64,000 nt of DNA from assembly GCA_035533275.1 (NCBI GenBank), contig DATLUD010000077.1, forward strand, positions 62,001 to 126,000. The letters run 5' to 3'. Of this stretch, positions 1 to 8,212 are shown one piece after another. Each line of letters begins with the position of its first letter. Position 1 is the stretch's first letter. The notes below the pieces were generated by a model. The model was not told the origin of the DNA, searched no databases, and saw nothing but the letters and a program-made list of their open reading frames with translations. A program made the position numbers and the translations under genes. The DNA is from SCRA01 sp035533275 (lineage in GTDB: Bacteria; Vulcanimicrobiota; Vulcanimicrobiia; Vulcanimicrobiales; SCRA01).

Positions 1-1047
1 GTGGCCAAGCTCGCCCCCTCCGTCGAGCCGTTCCGCGTGAGCGCCAGGCTCGATGCCGGCGGCGCCCCCACCTTGGGCGTGCCGCCCTTGGAGGTCGAGC
101 GCAGCCGAGCTGTCGGCGCCTTTGCTCAAGCGGTGGCCGAGCGCCTGGTGCCCGCTCCGCAGGAGGCGGAGCCCGAGCCGCCCGCTTACGAGCTGGAGAC
201 CGAGGAGGAGCTGGTCTACGAGGCCGCCAACGCGGCGCTCTCCTCGGCCGCTGCCCCGCCAGCGGCGCCGGAGCCAGTCGCCCCCGAGCCAGTCGCCCCC
301 GAGCCAGCGCCGCCCGTGTTCGCCGCGCCGGAGCCGCCGGCCGAGCCGGAGCCCGCGAGCGCGGCAGGGGCGCGATACCTCCTCACGGCCACCATCGACG
401 CCGCCGGCATTCGCTTTCTCGGCCGCGTCCTGCAGGACGGATCCGCGCTCGGGCTCCTGGGGCACTTCCTGGTCGCCAACGGCCTCATGGTGCGCCATCT
501 CCCGAAGGCTTCGGCCGACACGCTCGGCTTGGCGAAGTTCGCCGCGGAGCAGGCGGGGCTGCTCAACCGGTTGATGCTCCAGGCGCGTATGAAGCGCGCC
601 GTCTCGCTGGAGAGCTTCTCGACCCCGCCCCCCACCGAGGCCATCGCGCGGGTCGAACGGTTGCCGGGCGCGGACGCGGCGGCCGTCCCAGCGCCCGCGC
701 CCGGCTCGCTGACGCTCTATCTGGCGCTCGAGCCCTCGGAGCTGACGTTTCTCGCCCGAAGCGCCGCGACCGAGAAGACACCCCCCTTCGTGCGGAACCG
801 CCAGGTCACCGCGGCATTGCTGCCGCGCGCCGCGCGCGGTCCGCACGGCGAGGTCCGACGCCTCGACGCCCTGCTGGCGGCCTACGCGAAGGCGAGCCTC
901 GCGGCGATCACCCGCTTCTTCGTCCAGTTGCGGCTGCAGCCGTCGCTCCTGCCGACCGCGATGCGCGACCCCGCACTCGAGGCGGCGGCGCAGGCGCTGC
1001 TCGAGGCTCTGCGGCTCGCCCTCGCCGGAGACGAGCCCCCCGCATGA
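1..1047 (+). CDS. Hypothetical protein, possibly 5'-truncated by window edge
   Basis: I do not recognise this protein. The frame is open to base 1 and begins there with GTG, so the true start may lie upstream. About 348 residues are visible. The first third is rich in Pro, Ala and Glu and contains an APEPV-type repeat around residues 90-105, a likely flexible linker. Two Ala/Leu-rich, helix-rich segments follow (about 125-205 and 235-345). No catalytic motif, signal peptide or membrane segment is visible. The stop overlaps the start of the following glycosyltransferase by 4 nt (ATGA), so the two are probably co-transcribed and translationally coupled. Its position at the edge of a flagellar and glycosylation cluster is the only hint to its role. 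Confidence 0.7.
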   Translation: MAKLAPSVEPFRVSARLDAGGAPTLGVPPLEVERSRAVGAFAQAVAERLVPAPQEAEPEPPAYELETEEELVYEAANAALSSAAAPPAAPEPVAPEPVAPEPAPPVFAAPEPPAEPEPASAAGARYLLTATIDAAGIRFLGRVLQDGSALGLLGHFLVANGLMVRHLPKASADTLGLAKFAAEQAGLLNRLMLQARMKRAVSLESFSTPPPTEAIARVERLPGADAAAVPAPAPGSLTLYLALEPSELTFLARSAATEKTPPFVRNRQVTAALLPRAARGPHGEVRRLDALLAAYAKASLAAITRFFVQLRLQPSLLPTAMRDPALEAAAQALLEALRLALAGDEPPA

Positions 1048-1922
1048 GGATCTTCATTGGCGTTCCCTCGCGCGGCAACCCGGCCCAACCCTTTCTCGAG
1101 AGTCTCGCGCGCGTGGCAGCCGAACCGGCCTGGGAGATCACCCACGCCACCGTCACCGGCGACTTCGTCCCCGCCCAACGTGAATTGCTCGCTCGCATGG
1201 CCCTCGAGGCGCAGAGCGAGCTCCTCGTCTTCTTCGACGACGACATGGTTCTGCCGCCGCAGGCCCTGATCGAGCTCACCCGCACCGCCTCCGACCCTCG
1301 CGTCGGGGTGGTCGGCGGGCTCTACTACACGCGAGACGGCGTCAAGCCGCTGGCCGTGGGACGCTGGAACTCCCGCCGCACCACCGCCGCCAGCGTTCCC
1401 GCATTCGGCGCCGAGCCCACGACGGTGGACGGCGTCGGCTTCGGCTGCGTGGCCATCTCCACGGCGTGGCTGCGCCGCTTGGAACCGCCGCTCTTCAGCG
1501 CGCAGGTCTACATCGAAGCACAGGCGCGCCGTGTGCGGCTCTGCAACGAGGACTATCTCTTCTGCGAGCGCGTGCGCGCCGAGGGGGCCACGGTGCTCCT
1601 CCACGGTGGTCTGCGCTGCGGTCACTTCGACCGCGCGACCGGGCGCGTTCATCCGGAGCGCTGGGAAGAGCCCGCGGTCACCGGTGTGGAGCGGATGGCC
1701 GTGCTCCGCCCCGATGGCGGCGTGGCTCTGGTACCGTACGACGCATCGCTCCCCGAGGCCGACGATCGCGGCGAGAGCTGCGGAGTGGAATACCTCTGGG
1801 CGGGGGCGCGTGCCCGCGACGGGCGTTTGGCCGGGGAGCCGGCTAGCGCCGCAGATCGAGAATCGACGATTGCGTTCCGCGCTCGCGCAGACGCTGGACC
1901 AGCAGGCGCCGCACCCGCTTGA
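1044..1922 (+). CDS. GT-A fold glycosyltransferase-like protein
   Basis: This is a putative nucleotide-sugar glycosyltransferase of 292 residues. The N-terminus (MRIFIGVPSRG) starts like a GT-A Rossmann strand. Residues 61-70 carry LVFFDDDMVL, an acidic DDD triad at 65-67 of the kind that binds the metal and nucleotide-sugar. A NED motif at 168-170 fits the later acidic position of such enzymes. No signal peptide is present, so it should act in the cytosol. Its tail (about 80 nt) overlaps the 3' end of the convergent gene ending at 1843. It lies next to the flagellar filament genes, so modification of flagellin or another surface protein is a reasonable inference, but the acceptor is unknown. 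Confidence 0.75.
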   Translation: MRIFIGVPSRGNPAQPFLESLARVAAEPAWEITHATVTGDFVPAQRELLARMALEAQSELLVFFDDDMVLPPQALIELTRTASDPRVGVVGGLYYTRDGVKPLAVGRWNSRRTTAASVPAFGAEPTTVDGVGFGCVAISTAWLRRLEPPLFSAQVYIEAQARRVRLCNEDYLFCERVRAEGATVLLHGGLRCGHFDRATGRVHPERWEEPAVTGVERMAVLRPDGGVALVPYDASLPEADDRGESCGVEYLWAGARARDGRLAGEPASAADRESTIAFRARADAGPAGAAPA

Positions 1923-2202
1923 CCTGAGCGATCTCGCGGCCCAGGGCGTCGCGGCGCGCCACGAGCATCTCCTGCCGGCGCAGATTCTCCCGCTCGAACC
2001 CCAGAATCCGCTCCGTCGCCGTCATGCGCTCTGCCTCGTCGACTTCCTCGAGCGACCAGGCGATGGCCGCGAGGACCTGACGGATATCTGCGAAGATCGC
2101 GCCGATCTCATCGTTACGGCGCTCCGCGATGGCGGCCTCACTCAGACGTCCGAGCTCGTCGAGCGCATCAAGCTGGTTGTCAAGCCCGTCGGGAACCAGC
2201 AC
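1843..2202 (-). CDS. Small coiled-coil protein downstream of fliS (FliT-like position)
   Basis: This is a protein of about 119 residues, mostly charged and helical, with no signal peptide or membrane segment. I chose the GTG at 2202 because it lies 2 nt past the fliS stop at 2205, giving tight coupling. A longer frame to 2283 exists but would overlap fliS. The sequence is a likely alpha-helical hairpin with many Glu, Arg and Leu residues. Size, composition and position immediately after fliS resemble FliT-type filament-cap chaperones or flagellar accessory proteins, but I see no signature that proves it. The 3' end overlaps the convergent glycosyltransferase gene. Confidence 0.65.
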   Translation of the reverse strand: MLVPDGLDNQLDALDELGRLSEAAIAERRNDEIGAIFADIRQVLAAIAWSLEEVDEAERMTATERILGFERENLRRQEMLVARRDALGREIAQVKRVRRLLVQRLRERGTQSSILDLRR

Positions 2203-2204
2203 GG

Positions 2205-2657
2205 TCAGGCGCTCAAGCCCGCGACCATCGAGCCCGGCTGCTGGCGGCGCTCGGCCCTGAACTTCCGCACGGCTTCGGCCCACGTCTCGCGCATCGTGAC
2301 CATGTGCGGCAGGATCGTCTCGATGCGGTCGCCCTGCTTCTCCATGTTAGCCATCACCAGCTCGTGATGCCACCACTCGTAGAGCCGGAACAGGTTGCGC
2401 GCGACCTCGCCGCCGATCTCGAAGTTCAGCGACCCCATCAACACCGTCAGCGCCTGTTGCGAACGCTGCAGCGAATCGCTGATGCCGTGGATGTCCATCG
2501 TCGCATAGCTGTCTCCGCCGGAGCGGATCTTGTCCAGTCCCTTCTTGGCGAAGAGAATGGCGATGTCCATGCACTTGACGATCAGCTCCTCGCGCGATGA
2601 GGAGAGGATCGAGGTCTCGAGGTACTTGTATTGAGCGTCGCGGCTCGATGACTTCAC
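2205..2657 (-). CDS. fliS: Flagellar export chaperone FliS
   Basis: FliS binds the C-terminus of newly made flagellin in the cytosol and keeps it unfolded until export. The protein of about 150 residues has the FliS hallmarks: an N-terminal YKYLETSILSSSREELIVKC block (nucleotide-family Y..S...S..EL pattern), then a four-helix bundle with SDSLQRSQQALTVLMGSLNF and a later YEWWHHEL segment. I chose the GTG at 2657 because AGAGGGG lies just upstream and the start falls 13 nt after the fliD stop. A longer frame to 2753 would run into fliD with an Arg-rich, non-homologous extension. It is the usual partner downstream of fliD. Confidence 0.93.
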   Translation of the reverse strand: MKSSSRDAQYKYLETSILSSSREELIVKCMDIAILFAKKGLDKIRSGGDSYATMDIHGISDSLQRSQQALTVLMGSLNFEIGGEVARNLFRLYEWWHHELVMANMEKQGDRIETILPHMVTMRETWAEAVRKFRAERRQQPGSMVAGLSA

Positions 2658-2670
2658 GAACAAAACCCCT

Positions 2671-4674
2671 CTAGGCACCCGTGCTCGAGCTCGAGCTCGA
2701 CGAGCTCGACGACGGCGAGGTGATCGTGCCGCCGAGCGCGGCAATCGCCGCATTGCCGGTGGACTGCAGCAACGAGATCTGCGTCTCGGCCTGGTTGAAC
2801 TCGTATTGGAGCGTTTGCTGCTGCAAGGCCACCGACTGGTTGACGATGTCCAGGTTCTGGTTCAGGAAAGAGACCTGCGTGTTGTTGTTGTCGATGTAGC
2901 TCTGCAGGATGCCGGCGGCGGGAGGCAGGGGCAAGAGCGGCTGCCCCGGCACGATCGGCAGGTTCGCCGGGAGGCCGGTGACCGTCTGGGTGAACGACGC
3001 CAATTGCTGGACGATGCCGTTGACGCCGCTGAGCAGTTGATTGACCCCCTGCGGATTCTGCTGCAGGGCCGTCGCGAAGGCGTTGGCGTCGAAGGTCAGC
3101 TGACCCGTGGTGCCCGTGACCGTCGTATTTGAGGAGCTCGACGAGCTTGAGCCGGTGACGGTGCTGGACGAGGAGCCGCCGGACGCCGATAATTGGGCGG
3201 AATCCAGCGAGATCCCGATCGCCGAAAGCGACTGGAAGGTTCCGTTGCCGGTGAACTGCGAGACGATCTGGTCGAGCTGATCGCGTAGGTCCGCGATGCC
3301 GAAATTCGAGGCCAGGGTGCCTCCGGTGCTCGTCTGTTGCGCTTGACTCCCCGGCGCGGTGCCCGTGGAGAACTGGGCCGGCGCGGTATCCGCGTTGATG
3401 TCGCTGATCACCTGGTTGAAGGCGCTGACGAAGCTCTGGATCGCGCTGGTCGCCGGCTGTGGGTCCGAGCTCACCGTCACCGTCGTGGGAGTCGTCGAGG
3501 GCGCCAGGAGGTTGAGCGTGATGCCGGGGATGATGTTCGTGACGGTGTTGGAGTTGTTGTAGTAGAACTGGCCGTTGACCTGAACCACGGACTGTTGACC
3601 AGCCGTGATCTGCGCGGTGCTGGGCGTCAGCTTCACCAGGCTGAGGAAGTTGCTGCTGTCGGTGGGTGAGCCCAGGACGATGCTCTGCGGCCCTGGCTGG
3701 GTCGAGGTCAGCGAGATCGCGTCGCTGGTCGGATTGTAGGTTGCGATGACGCCGGCACTCGACTGGTTGATCTTGTTGATGACGTCAGAGACGGAGTCCG
3801 AGGCCGGATTGATCGTGATGGCAACGCCGTTGATCGAGAACGTCGTGCCACCGTTGATCGTCCCGCCGCCGAAGTTGGTCTGGTTGAGGGCCTTGTCTTG
3901 CTGCAGGCTGCCGACGCGCGTGCCGGTGAGCGACCAGTTGCCGCCGCCGCTCGTGATCGCGGAGTTCGTCAACTGCATGACCTGCAGGATGTTCCCCTGG
4001 TCCGACGGGCTGCCGAGCGTGATGGCCTTGTTGTCGGTCATCGTGAGCTCGTCCGTCGTCGAGTTGTAGGTCAGCGAGAAGCCCGTGTCGCCGGCGGCGT
4101 GGAGCGCCGTGTTGATGTTGTTGACGATGGTCGACATCGACTGCGAGGTCACGTCGTAGGAGACGGAGACCCCGTTGATCGTGACGCTGCCGGTGGCGTT
4201 TGGGAGCCCCTGCGCGTTGGTGCCATTGGTGGCCGTCACGCCTGTCGGCTGCGCCGAGAGCGGCGCCGTCGCATAATAGGCCGCGAAGGACGTGCCGAGC
4301 GTGCCGCCGCTGGCAGCGGAGGTCGGCGTGGCGAGCTGGACGCTCTGGATCGTCGTTGTCCCGGGAGGGGCCGTCTGTCCGCTGGTCTGCTGCGCCGAGA
4401 GCACGGTCGGCTGCGAGCTCACCGCGCTCTGCGCGCTGTAGTTCGACGCGGTGCCCAGGGCCGTCAGCGAGCTCTGCAGCGTCTGGAAGTCGCTGAGCAG
4501 GCTCGTGTACGAGGTGTTCTCGCCGGTCAGCGAGGCGATCTGCCCTTGGATCTGCACGGCCGGAGCCTGCGCGATCTTGGTGAGCTCCTGCAGAATGCTC
4601 TGCCAGTTGATGCCGCTGGAGATGCCGGAAAACTGAATCGGTGGTTGTGAGCTGGTGCTGCTGATCCCTGACAT
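2671..4674 (-). CDS. fliD: Flagellar filament capping protein FliD (HAP2)
   Basis: FliD forms the cap at the growing filament tip and guides flagellin insertion. The protein is 667 residues. The N-terminal FliD_N region (about residues 12-110) has the typical IQFSGISSGINWQSILQEL opening, followed by Ser/Thr-rich beta domains with flagellin-hook-type repeats and a C-terminal helical FliD_C region (about 400-640). The last residues are an almost pure serine tract before TGA, encoded by a biased repeat. The start is an ATG preceded by GGAAGAGGA. It lies 30 nt after flaG and 13 nt before fliS, so flaG-fliD-fliS should be one transcript. It is somewhat longer than typical FliD (about 450-600), mainly in the variable middle. 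Confidence 0.94.
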   Translation of the reverse strand: MSGISSTSSQPPIQFSGISSGINWQSILQELTKIAQAPAVQIQGQIASLTGENTSYTSLLSDFQTLQSSLTALGTASNYSAQSAVSSQPTVLSAQQTSGQTAPPGTTTIQSVQLATPTSAASGGTLGTSFAAYYATAPLSAQPTGVTATNGTNAQGLPNATGSVTINGVSVSYDVTSQSMSTIVNNINTALHAAGDTGFSLTYNSTTDELTMTDNKAITLGSPSDQGNILQVMQLTNSAITSGGGNWSLTGTRVGSLQQDKALNQTNFGGGTINGGTTFSINGVAITINPASDSVSDVINKINQSSAGVIATYNPTSDAISLTSTQPGPQSIVLGSPTDSSNFLSLVKLTPSTAQITAGQQSVVQVNGQFYYNNSNTVTNIIPGITLNLLAPSTTPTTVTVSSDPQPATSAIQSFVSAFNQVISDINADTAPAQFSTGTAPGSQAQQTSTGGTLASNFGIADLRDQLDQIVSQFTGNGTFQSLSAIGISLDSAQLSASGGSSSSTVTGSSSSSSSNTTVTGTTGQLTFDANAFATALQQNPQGVNQLLSGVNGIVQQLASFTQTVTGLPANLPIVPGQPLLPLPPAAGILQSYIDNNNTQVSFLNQNLDIVNQSVALQQQTLQYEFNQAETQISLLQSTGNAAIAALGGTITSPSSSSSSSSSSTGA

Positions 4675-4703
4675 TCCGCGTCCTCTTCCGGTGAAGCCTG
4701 TGG

Positions 4704-5054
4704 TTACGAGTGCCCGTCGAGCAAGATTCCTTGCGTGGAATTGAACATCTCGGCAAGCTTGACGACGATCTCCGGCGGCACGGAGAACACCACCTGCCCC
4801 GTCGACGCGTCCGTGAAGACGTAGACCACCTCGTCGGGGTTGTGCACGAGCTGCACGCTCACGTGCATCGGTTGCGCGTTGCCGGTGAAGATCTGCGCGT
4901 ACGCCGCCGGAAGCGTCAGTTGCGCCGACTGCTGCGCGGCGCCGCCGGAGCCGTTGGACGACGCGTCGGGCAATATCGCAGCGAGCGACTGGAAGAACGC
5001 TTGATTGGTATTGCGATCGAACGCTGCGGCGTTGAGCAGTGCTTGTACATCCAT
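4704..5054 (-). CDS. flaG: FlaG-family flagellar protein
   Basis: The protein has about 116 residues from the ATG at 5054. A GTG at 5069 gives 121 residues and cannot be excluded, because AAGGAG lies right on it. The C-terminal half holds the FlaG signature: a strand reading VVYVFTDASTGQVVFSVPPE, then a helix VVKLAEMF. This matches the family pattern of D-x-x-T-G-E-V-I-x-x-I-P-P-E-x-x-L-K-x-x. FlaG proteins influence filament length and are usually found beside fliD and fliS, as here. A sigma-28-type promoter sits directly upstream, inside the 3' end of the glycosyltransferase gene. Confidence 0.82.
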   Translation of the reverse strand: MDVQALLNAAAFDRNTNQAFFQSLAAILPDASSNGSGGAAQQSAQLTLPAAYAQIFTGNAQPMHVSVQLVHNPDEVVYVFTDASTGQVVFSVPPEIVVKLAEMFNSTQGILLDGHS

Positions 5055-5072
5055 GTCAACGATGCTCACTCC

Positions 5073-6302
5073 TTACCCCACAGTATCGGCCGGTCGAGGG
5101 CCGTCTTTGAGGCCGGCCAGCCACCGGCGGAGCTCCAAGCCGGATGCCCGCAGGAGTCCTCCTCCTTCGGCGGCGTCGCCCACCACGATCTCCTCCGGCG
5201 GGGTCCGGCCGGCCACGGGAGGCGTGCCCGAGGCCGAAACGTAGACCTCCGCGAGGCGCTCCACGGCAACCCCCTCGCGCTCGGCAAGCCGCTCGATCCG
5301 CCGCCGCAGGGTCGCCGCGCCGAGGCCGGCGAGATCCCACACCACGACGTCGACGGGGTCCTCGGGCGTGAACGCGCGCGCGTACCGGCGGAGAAAGGCC
5401 GTCAGGGGCTGCCACGCCGCTTCGCCGTCGACCACGGCGTGGAGACGCCCCTTGCGGCGCGCCGGCAGCTCGTCCAGCGACTCGGGGCGCGCGTAGCGGT
5501 CGAGCGCCACGCGATGGCGCTGGGGATCGAAGGGGCGATCCAGCACCCGCCGCATCTCGTAGCCTCCCCGGTACTCCGGCTCGAGGCCGTACTTGGCGGC
5601 GAAGATGCTCCAATTGCGGCTCATCGTGGCGGCGTAGTCGATCTTCTGCGCAGCGAACGTGCGATGACCGAAGTGGTGGATGAAGACGTCGTCGGCCATC
5701 CAAATCTTATAGCCCGCCAGCCGCGCGCGAACGCAGTAGTCGTCGTCTTCGAAGTTTCCGGTGCCGAAGCTCTCGTCGAGACCGCCGACGGCCTCGAGCA
5801 CGCGGCGGTCGATGAGCATGCAGAACCCGATGACGCGGTCGAGGTACGCCCCGGTTCCGTGCAACGCGGCGCGCCGCTGCGCGGCGAAGCCGTGCATCTC
5901 CTCGACCGTCCGGTACGGGGCGTCGAGCTGCTGGACGCCGGCAACCTGATTGCTGCGGGGACCCACGATGCCGATGTCCAGGTCCCGCTGCGCGGCGGCG
6001 ACCATGTCCTCGAGCCAGTGCTCGGTCACCACCACGTCGTTGTTGAGCAGCATGACGTAGCGTCCGCGACTGGCGGCGATGCCCTGGTTGCAGCCCCCGG
6101 CGAAGCCGCGGTTCTCGCCGTTGTAGATGACCGTCGCGTCGGTGAGGCCGCGCAGGTGCTCCACGGTCGGAGCCTCGCTGCCGTTGTCGACGATCACCAG
6201 CTCGCACGGCAGTTGCGTGAAGCGCCGGACGCTCTCCAGCGTGGTCTTCGTGTACTCCAGCGCGTTCCAGGTCAACAGGACGAGGCTGACCAGCGGAATC
6301 AC
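5073..6302 (-). CDS. Family 2 glycosyltransferase, probable flagellin modification
   Basis: This is a GT-A family 2 glycosyltransferase of 409 residues. Strand 1 reads VSLVLLTWN (5-13), the VDNGS motif is at 38-42, NRGFAGGCNQG at 64-74, and the metal-binding NND at 87-89. A later acidic block (NFEDDDYCVR, about residue 200) matches the ED motif of rhamnosyltransferase-like GT2 enzymes. The roughly 150-residue C-terminus is less conserved and rich in Arg, Leu and Glu. The ATG overlaps the stop of the upstream TPR glycosyltransferase by 4 nt. Both sit between flagellin and flaG, the usual place for filament glycosylation genes. The sugar and acceptor are inferred, not shown. Confidence 0.88.
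   Translation of the reverse strand: MIPLVSLVLLTWNALEYTKTTLESVRRFTQLPCELVIVDNGSEAPTVEHLRGLTDATVIYNGENRGFAGGCNQGIAASRGRYVMLLNNDVVVTEHWLEDMVAAAQRDLDIGIVGPRSNQVAGVQQLDAPYRTVEEMHGFAAQRRAALHGTGAYLDRVIGFCMLIDRRVLEAVGGLDESFGTGNFEDDDYCVRARLAGYKIWMADDVFIHHFGHRTFAAQKIDYAATMSRNWSIFAAKYGLEPEYRGGYEMRRVLDRPFDPQRHRVALDRYARPESLDELPARRKGRLHAVVDGEAAWQPLTAFLRRYARAFTPEDPVDVVVWDLAGLGAATLRRRIERLAEREGVAVERLAEVYVSASGTPPVAGRTPPEEIVVGDAAEGGGLLRASGLELRRWLAGLKDGPRPADTVG
5083..5109 (-). promoter_or_regulatory. Sigma-28-type promoter before flaG-fliD-fliS
   Basis: The minus strand reads CAAA, exactly 15 nt, GCCGATAC, differing from the FliA consensus TAAA-N15-GCCGATAA only at the first -35 base and the last -10 base. It lies inside the 3' end of the glycosyltransferase gene. 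The predicted start is near 5076, so the message begins almost at the AAGGAG that precedes flaG. Confidence 0.75.
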
Positions 6303-8113
6303 GCGTGCACCGCCAAGGCGGCGTCCGCCACGCGCCGCGCTTCATCCTTGCGGCCGTGCAGCAACAGCCGCGTCGCCAGCAAGGCCACCGCCGCCTGCAG
6401 GTGCGCGGGGGGCGGACCCGCGGGCTCCGCGCGGCAGACGGCCTGCGCCACGCGGACCACGTGATCGGAGGGCCGTGCGCTCACCGCCGCCAGCAGGCCG
6501 TTCGCACGAATATCGCGCTCCCCGAGACGATAGGCGCAGAGCACGCGCAAGCGGTCTTCCTCGATGCCCTCAGCCGCTTGGCGCAGCAGCACGTCTGCCG
6601 CATCGGCCCAGCGGTCCTCGCGCAGCGCGTCGACCAGCCCCTCCGGGAGCGCGCCCTGCGTCGCCGCGACGCCCTGGGGTGCCGCCGCCGCGGCGATGCC
6701 CGCCGTCAGCCGCTCGAGCGCGCTGGCCGCTTCCAGCGCGCAGAGCTGGGCGCGAGCTTCGTGCAGCCCGTGCCGCTCGCGATCCGTCGCGACGCGGCCG
6801 ATGGCCGACTCGACGAAGCGCAGGGCCTCCTCGCGCCGCCCGCGGCGCAGCAAGAAGTTTACGTGCTGCAGCGCCGAGTCGATGACGGGATGCCGCTTGA
6901 ACGCCTCGGAGAAGGTCCCCTCGGCCTGCTCCAGGCGCCCCGCCTTCTCGAGCACGTGCGCATAGTTGATGCGGGCAGCCATGACCTCCGGAGCGCGGGC
7001 CACGCCGGCGGCCATCTCGTCGACGGCTTCGTCCAGGCGCCCCAGCTCGGCCAGATAGACGCCCAGCTCGCAGCGGGCCTTCCAGGTGCAGATCTGATCG
7101 TCGACCACGGCGAACTTGGCGAGATCCTGCTCGCCTCGGTAGGCCGCCCGATACGCCTCGACCGCCTCGTCTTGGCGTCCCATGCCGCGCAGCGCGATTG
7201 CCAACGCGAACGAGCCGTTGGGATATCCCGGCGCCCGGCGCAGCGCATCGCGCGCCCGCTCCTCGGCGATCTGGTGCTTGCCTTGATTTGCGTAGATCTC
7301 CCCGAGCAACGCCAGTCCGTGCGCGATGATGCCTCGGCGATCGTCTGGGCCGGCGCACTCGCGCATCCGCTCCAGCGGCTCCACGGCCTCGTCGCGTCGC
7401 CCCGCAAAGCCGTACGACTGCCCGAGGCCGTACCAGTGAAAGGGATCCTCCGGGTGGCGCTCCACGGCCGCCCTCGCGATCGCGAGATTGCGCTCGCGCT
7501 TGTTGCGCCCCTCGACGAAGCGCTTCAAGTAACCGCGGTGGCGAATGGTGGCGTCGATCGTGGTGCCGCGAATGACCCCTCCGGCCAGGGGACTCGTCGG
7601 ATCGAAGATGTACTCGTGGAGCGGCTGGACGAAGCGGAGCTCAGGATGGTTCGGAAAGAGGCGCAGCACGAGGTGCGAGGTCTCCCCGCCTCCGCGATGC
7701 TCGTCGATCTCGTTGACGCACCGCAAGTTGAAGCCGATGCGCGCGGGCTCCGAGGCCGCGATCGCGCGGATCAGCTGGTGTCCCTGCGGCTCCAGCACTT
7801 CGTCGGCGTCGAGGAAGAGAACCCACGTGCGCGTGGCCATCTCCAGCGACGCGTTGCGGGCTTCGGAGAAATCGTCGGTCCAGGGGATCTGCCGGATCTT
7901 CGCGCCGTAGGCGCGCGCGATCTCGAGCGTGCGGTCCGTCGAGCCCGTGTCGGCGATGCAGATCTCGTCGGCGACGGCGCAGGCGCTACTCAGACATGCG
8001 TCGAGGAGGGCCTCTTCGTCGCGGACGATCATGCAGAGGCTGAGGCCGGGGGTAGGCCTCTCTCGCGTGCCGGTGCCGCCGAGCGCGCCCCAACCGACGA
8101 TGTGGATCGGCAT
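6299..8113 (-). CDS. Glycosyltransferase 2 with TPR-like C-terminal region
   Basis: The protein has about 604 residues from the ATG at 8113. An upstream GTG at 8122 overlaps the proposed promoter -10 and is unlikely. The N-terminus is a WaaE/SunS-like GT2 domain: LCMIVRDEE at about 26-34, IADTGSTDRT at 53-62, DDFSEARNASL at 80-90 and the metal-binding LDADE at 101-105. From about residue 230 onward it is a chain of Ala/Leu/Arg-rich helix pairs of TPR type (GLGQSYGFAGRRDEAV, then repeats of similar spacing). GT2-TPR fusions of this kind modify peptides or flagellin. It lies just after the flagellin terminator and has its own sigma-28-like promoter with almost no leader. Confidence 0.87.
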   Translation of the reverse strand: MPIHIVGWGALGGTGTRERPTPGLSLCMIVRDEEALLDACLSSACAVADEICIADTGSTDRTLEIARAYGAKIRQIPWTDDFSEARNASLEMATRTWVLFLDADEVLEPQGHQLIRAIAASEPARIGFNLRCVNEIDEHRGGGETSHLVLRLFPNHPELRFVQPLHEYIFDPTSPLAGGVIRGTTIDATIRHRGYLKRFVEGRNKRERNLAIARAAVERHPEDPFHWYGLGQSYGFAGRRDEAVEPLERMRECAGPDDRRGIIAHGLALLGEIYANQGKHQIAEERARDALRRAPGYPNGSFALAIALRGMGRQDEAVEAYRAAYRGEQDLAKFAVVDDQICTWKARCELGVYLAELGRLDEAVDEMAAGVARAPEVMAARINYAHVLEKAGRLEQAEGTFSEAFKRHPVIDSALQHVNFLLRRGRREEALRFVESAIGRVATDRERHGLHEARAQLCALEAASALERLTAGIAAAAAPQGVAATQGALPEGLVDALREDRWADAADVLLRQAAEGIEEDRLRVLCAYRLGERDIRANGLLAAVSARPSDHVVRVAQAVCRAEPAGPPPAHLQAAVALLATRLLLHGRKDEARRVADAALAVHA

Positions 8114-8121
8114 CTCTTCCA

Positions 8122-8149
8122 CTATCGGCCGCCGAGCGGCTCCTGCTTA
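8122..8149 (-). promoter_or_regulatory. Sigma-28-type promoter before GT2-TPR gene
   Basis: The minus strand reads TAAG, 16 nt, GCCGATAG, against the FliA consensus TAAA-N15-GCCGATAA. The -10 element ends 8 nt before the ATG at 8113. Since sigma-28 transcripts start about 7 nt past the -10 element, the mRNA would be leaderless or nearly so. The -35 is weaker than at flagellin and the spacer is one base longer. Confidence 0.5.
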
Positions 8150-8156
8150 GAGATGC

Positions 8157-8188
8157 GAAAGGGGGGCCGCCGTAGCGGTCCCCCTTCC
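8157..8188 (-). terminator. Intrinsic terminator after flagellin
   Basis: Reading the minus strand, an AAGGGGG-A-CCGC stem pairs with GCGG-CCCCCCTT around a TAC loop, about 25 nt downstream of the flagellin stop. The T-tract is short. It separates the abundant flagellin mRNA from the glycosyltransferase operon, which then restarts from its own promoter. Confidence 0.75.
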
Positions 8189-8212
8189 GATGCCCTTTCC
8201 GAGTCGAGGCGA

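Noticed and set aside
3185..3192. Perfect GCCGATAA on the plus strand inside fliD
   Set aside because: No TAAA at 15 or 16 nt upstream and no plus-strand gene follows; likely chance within a coding region.
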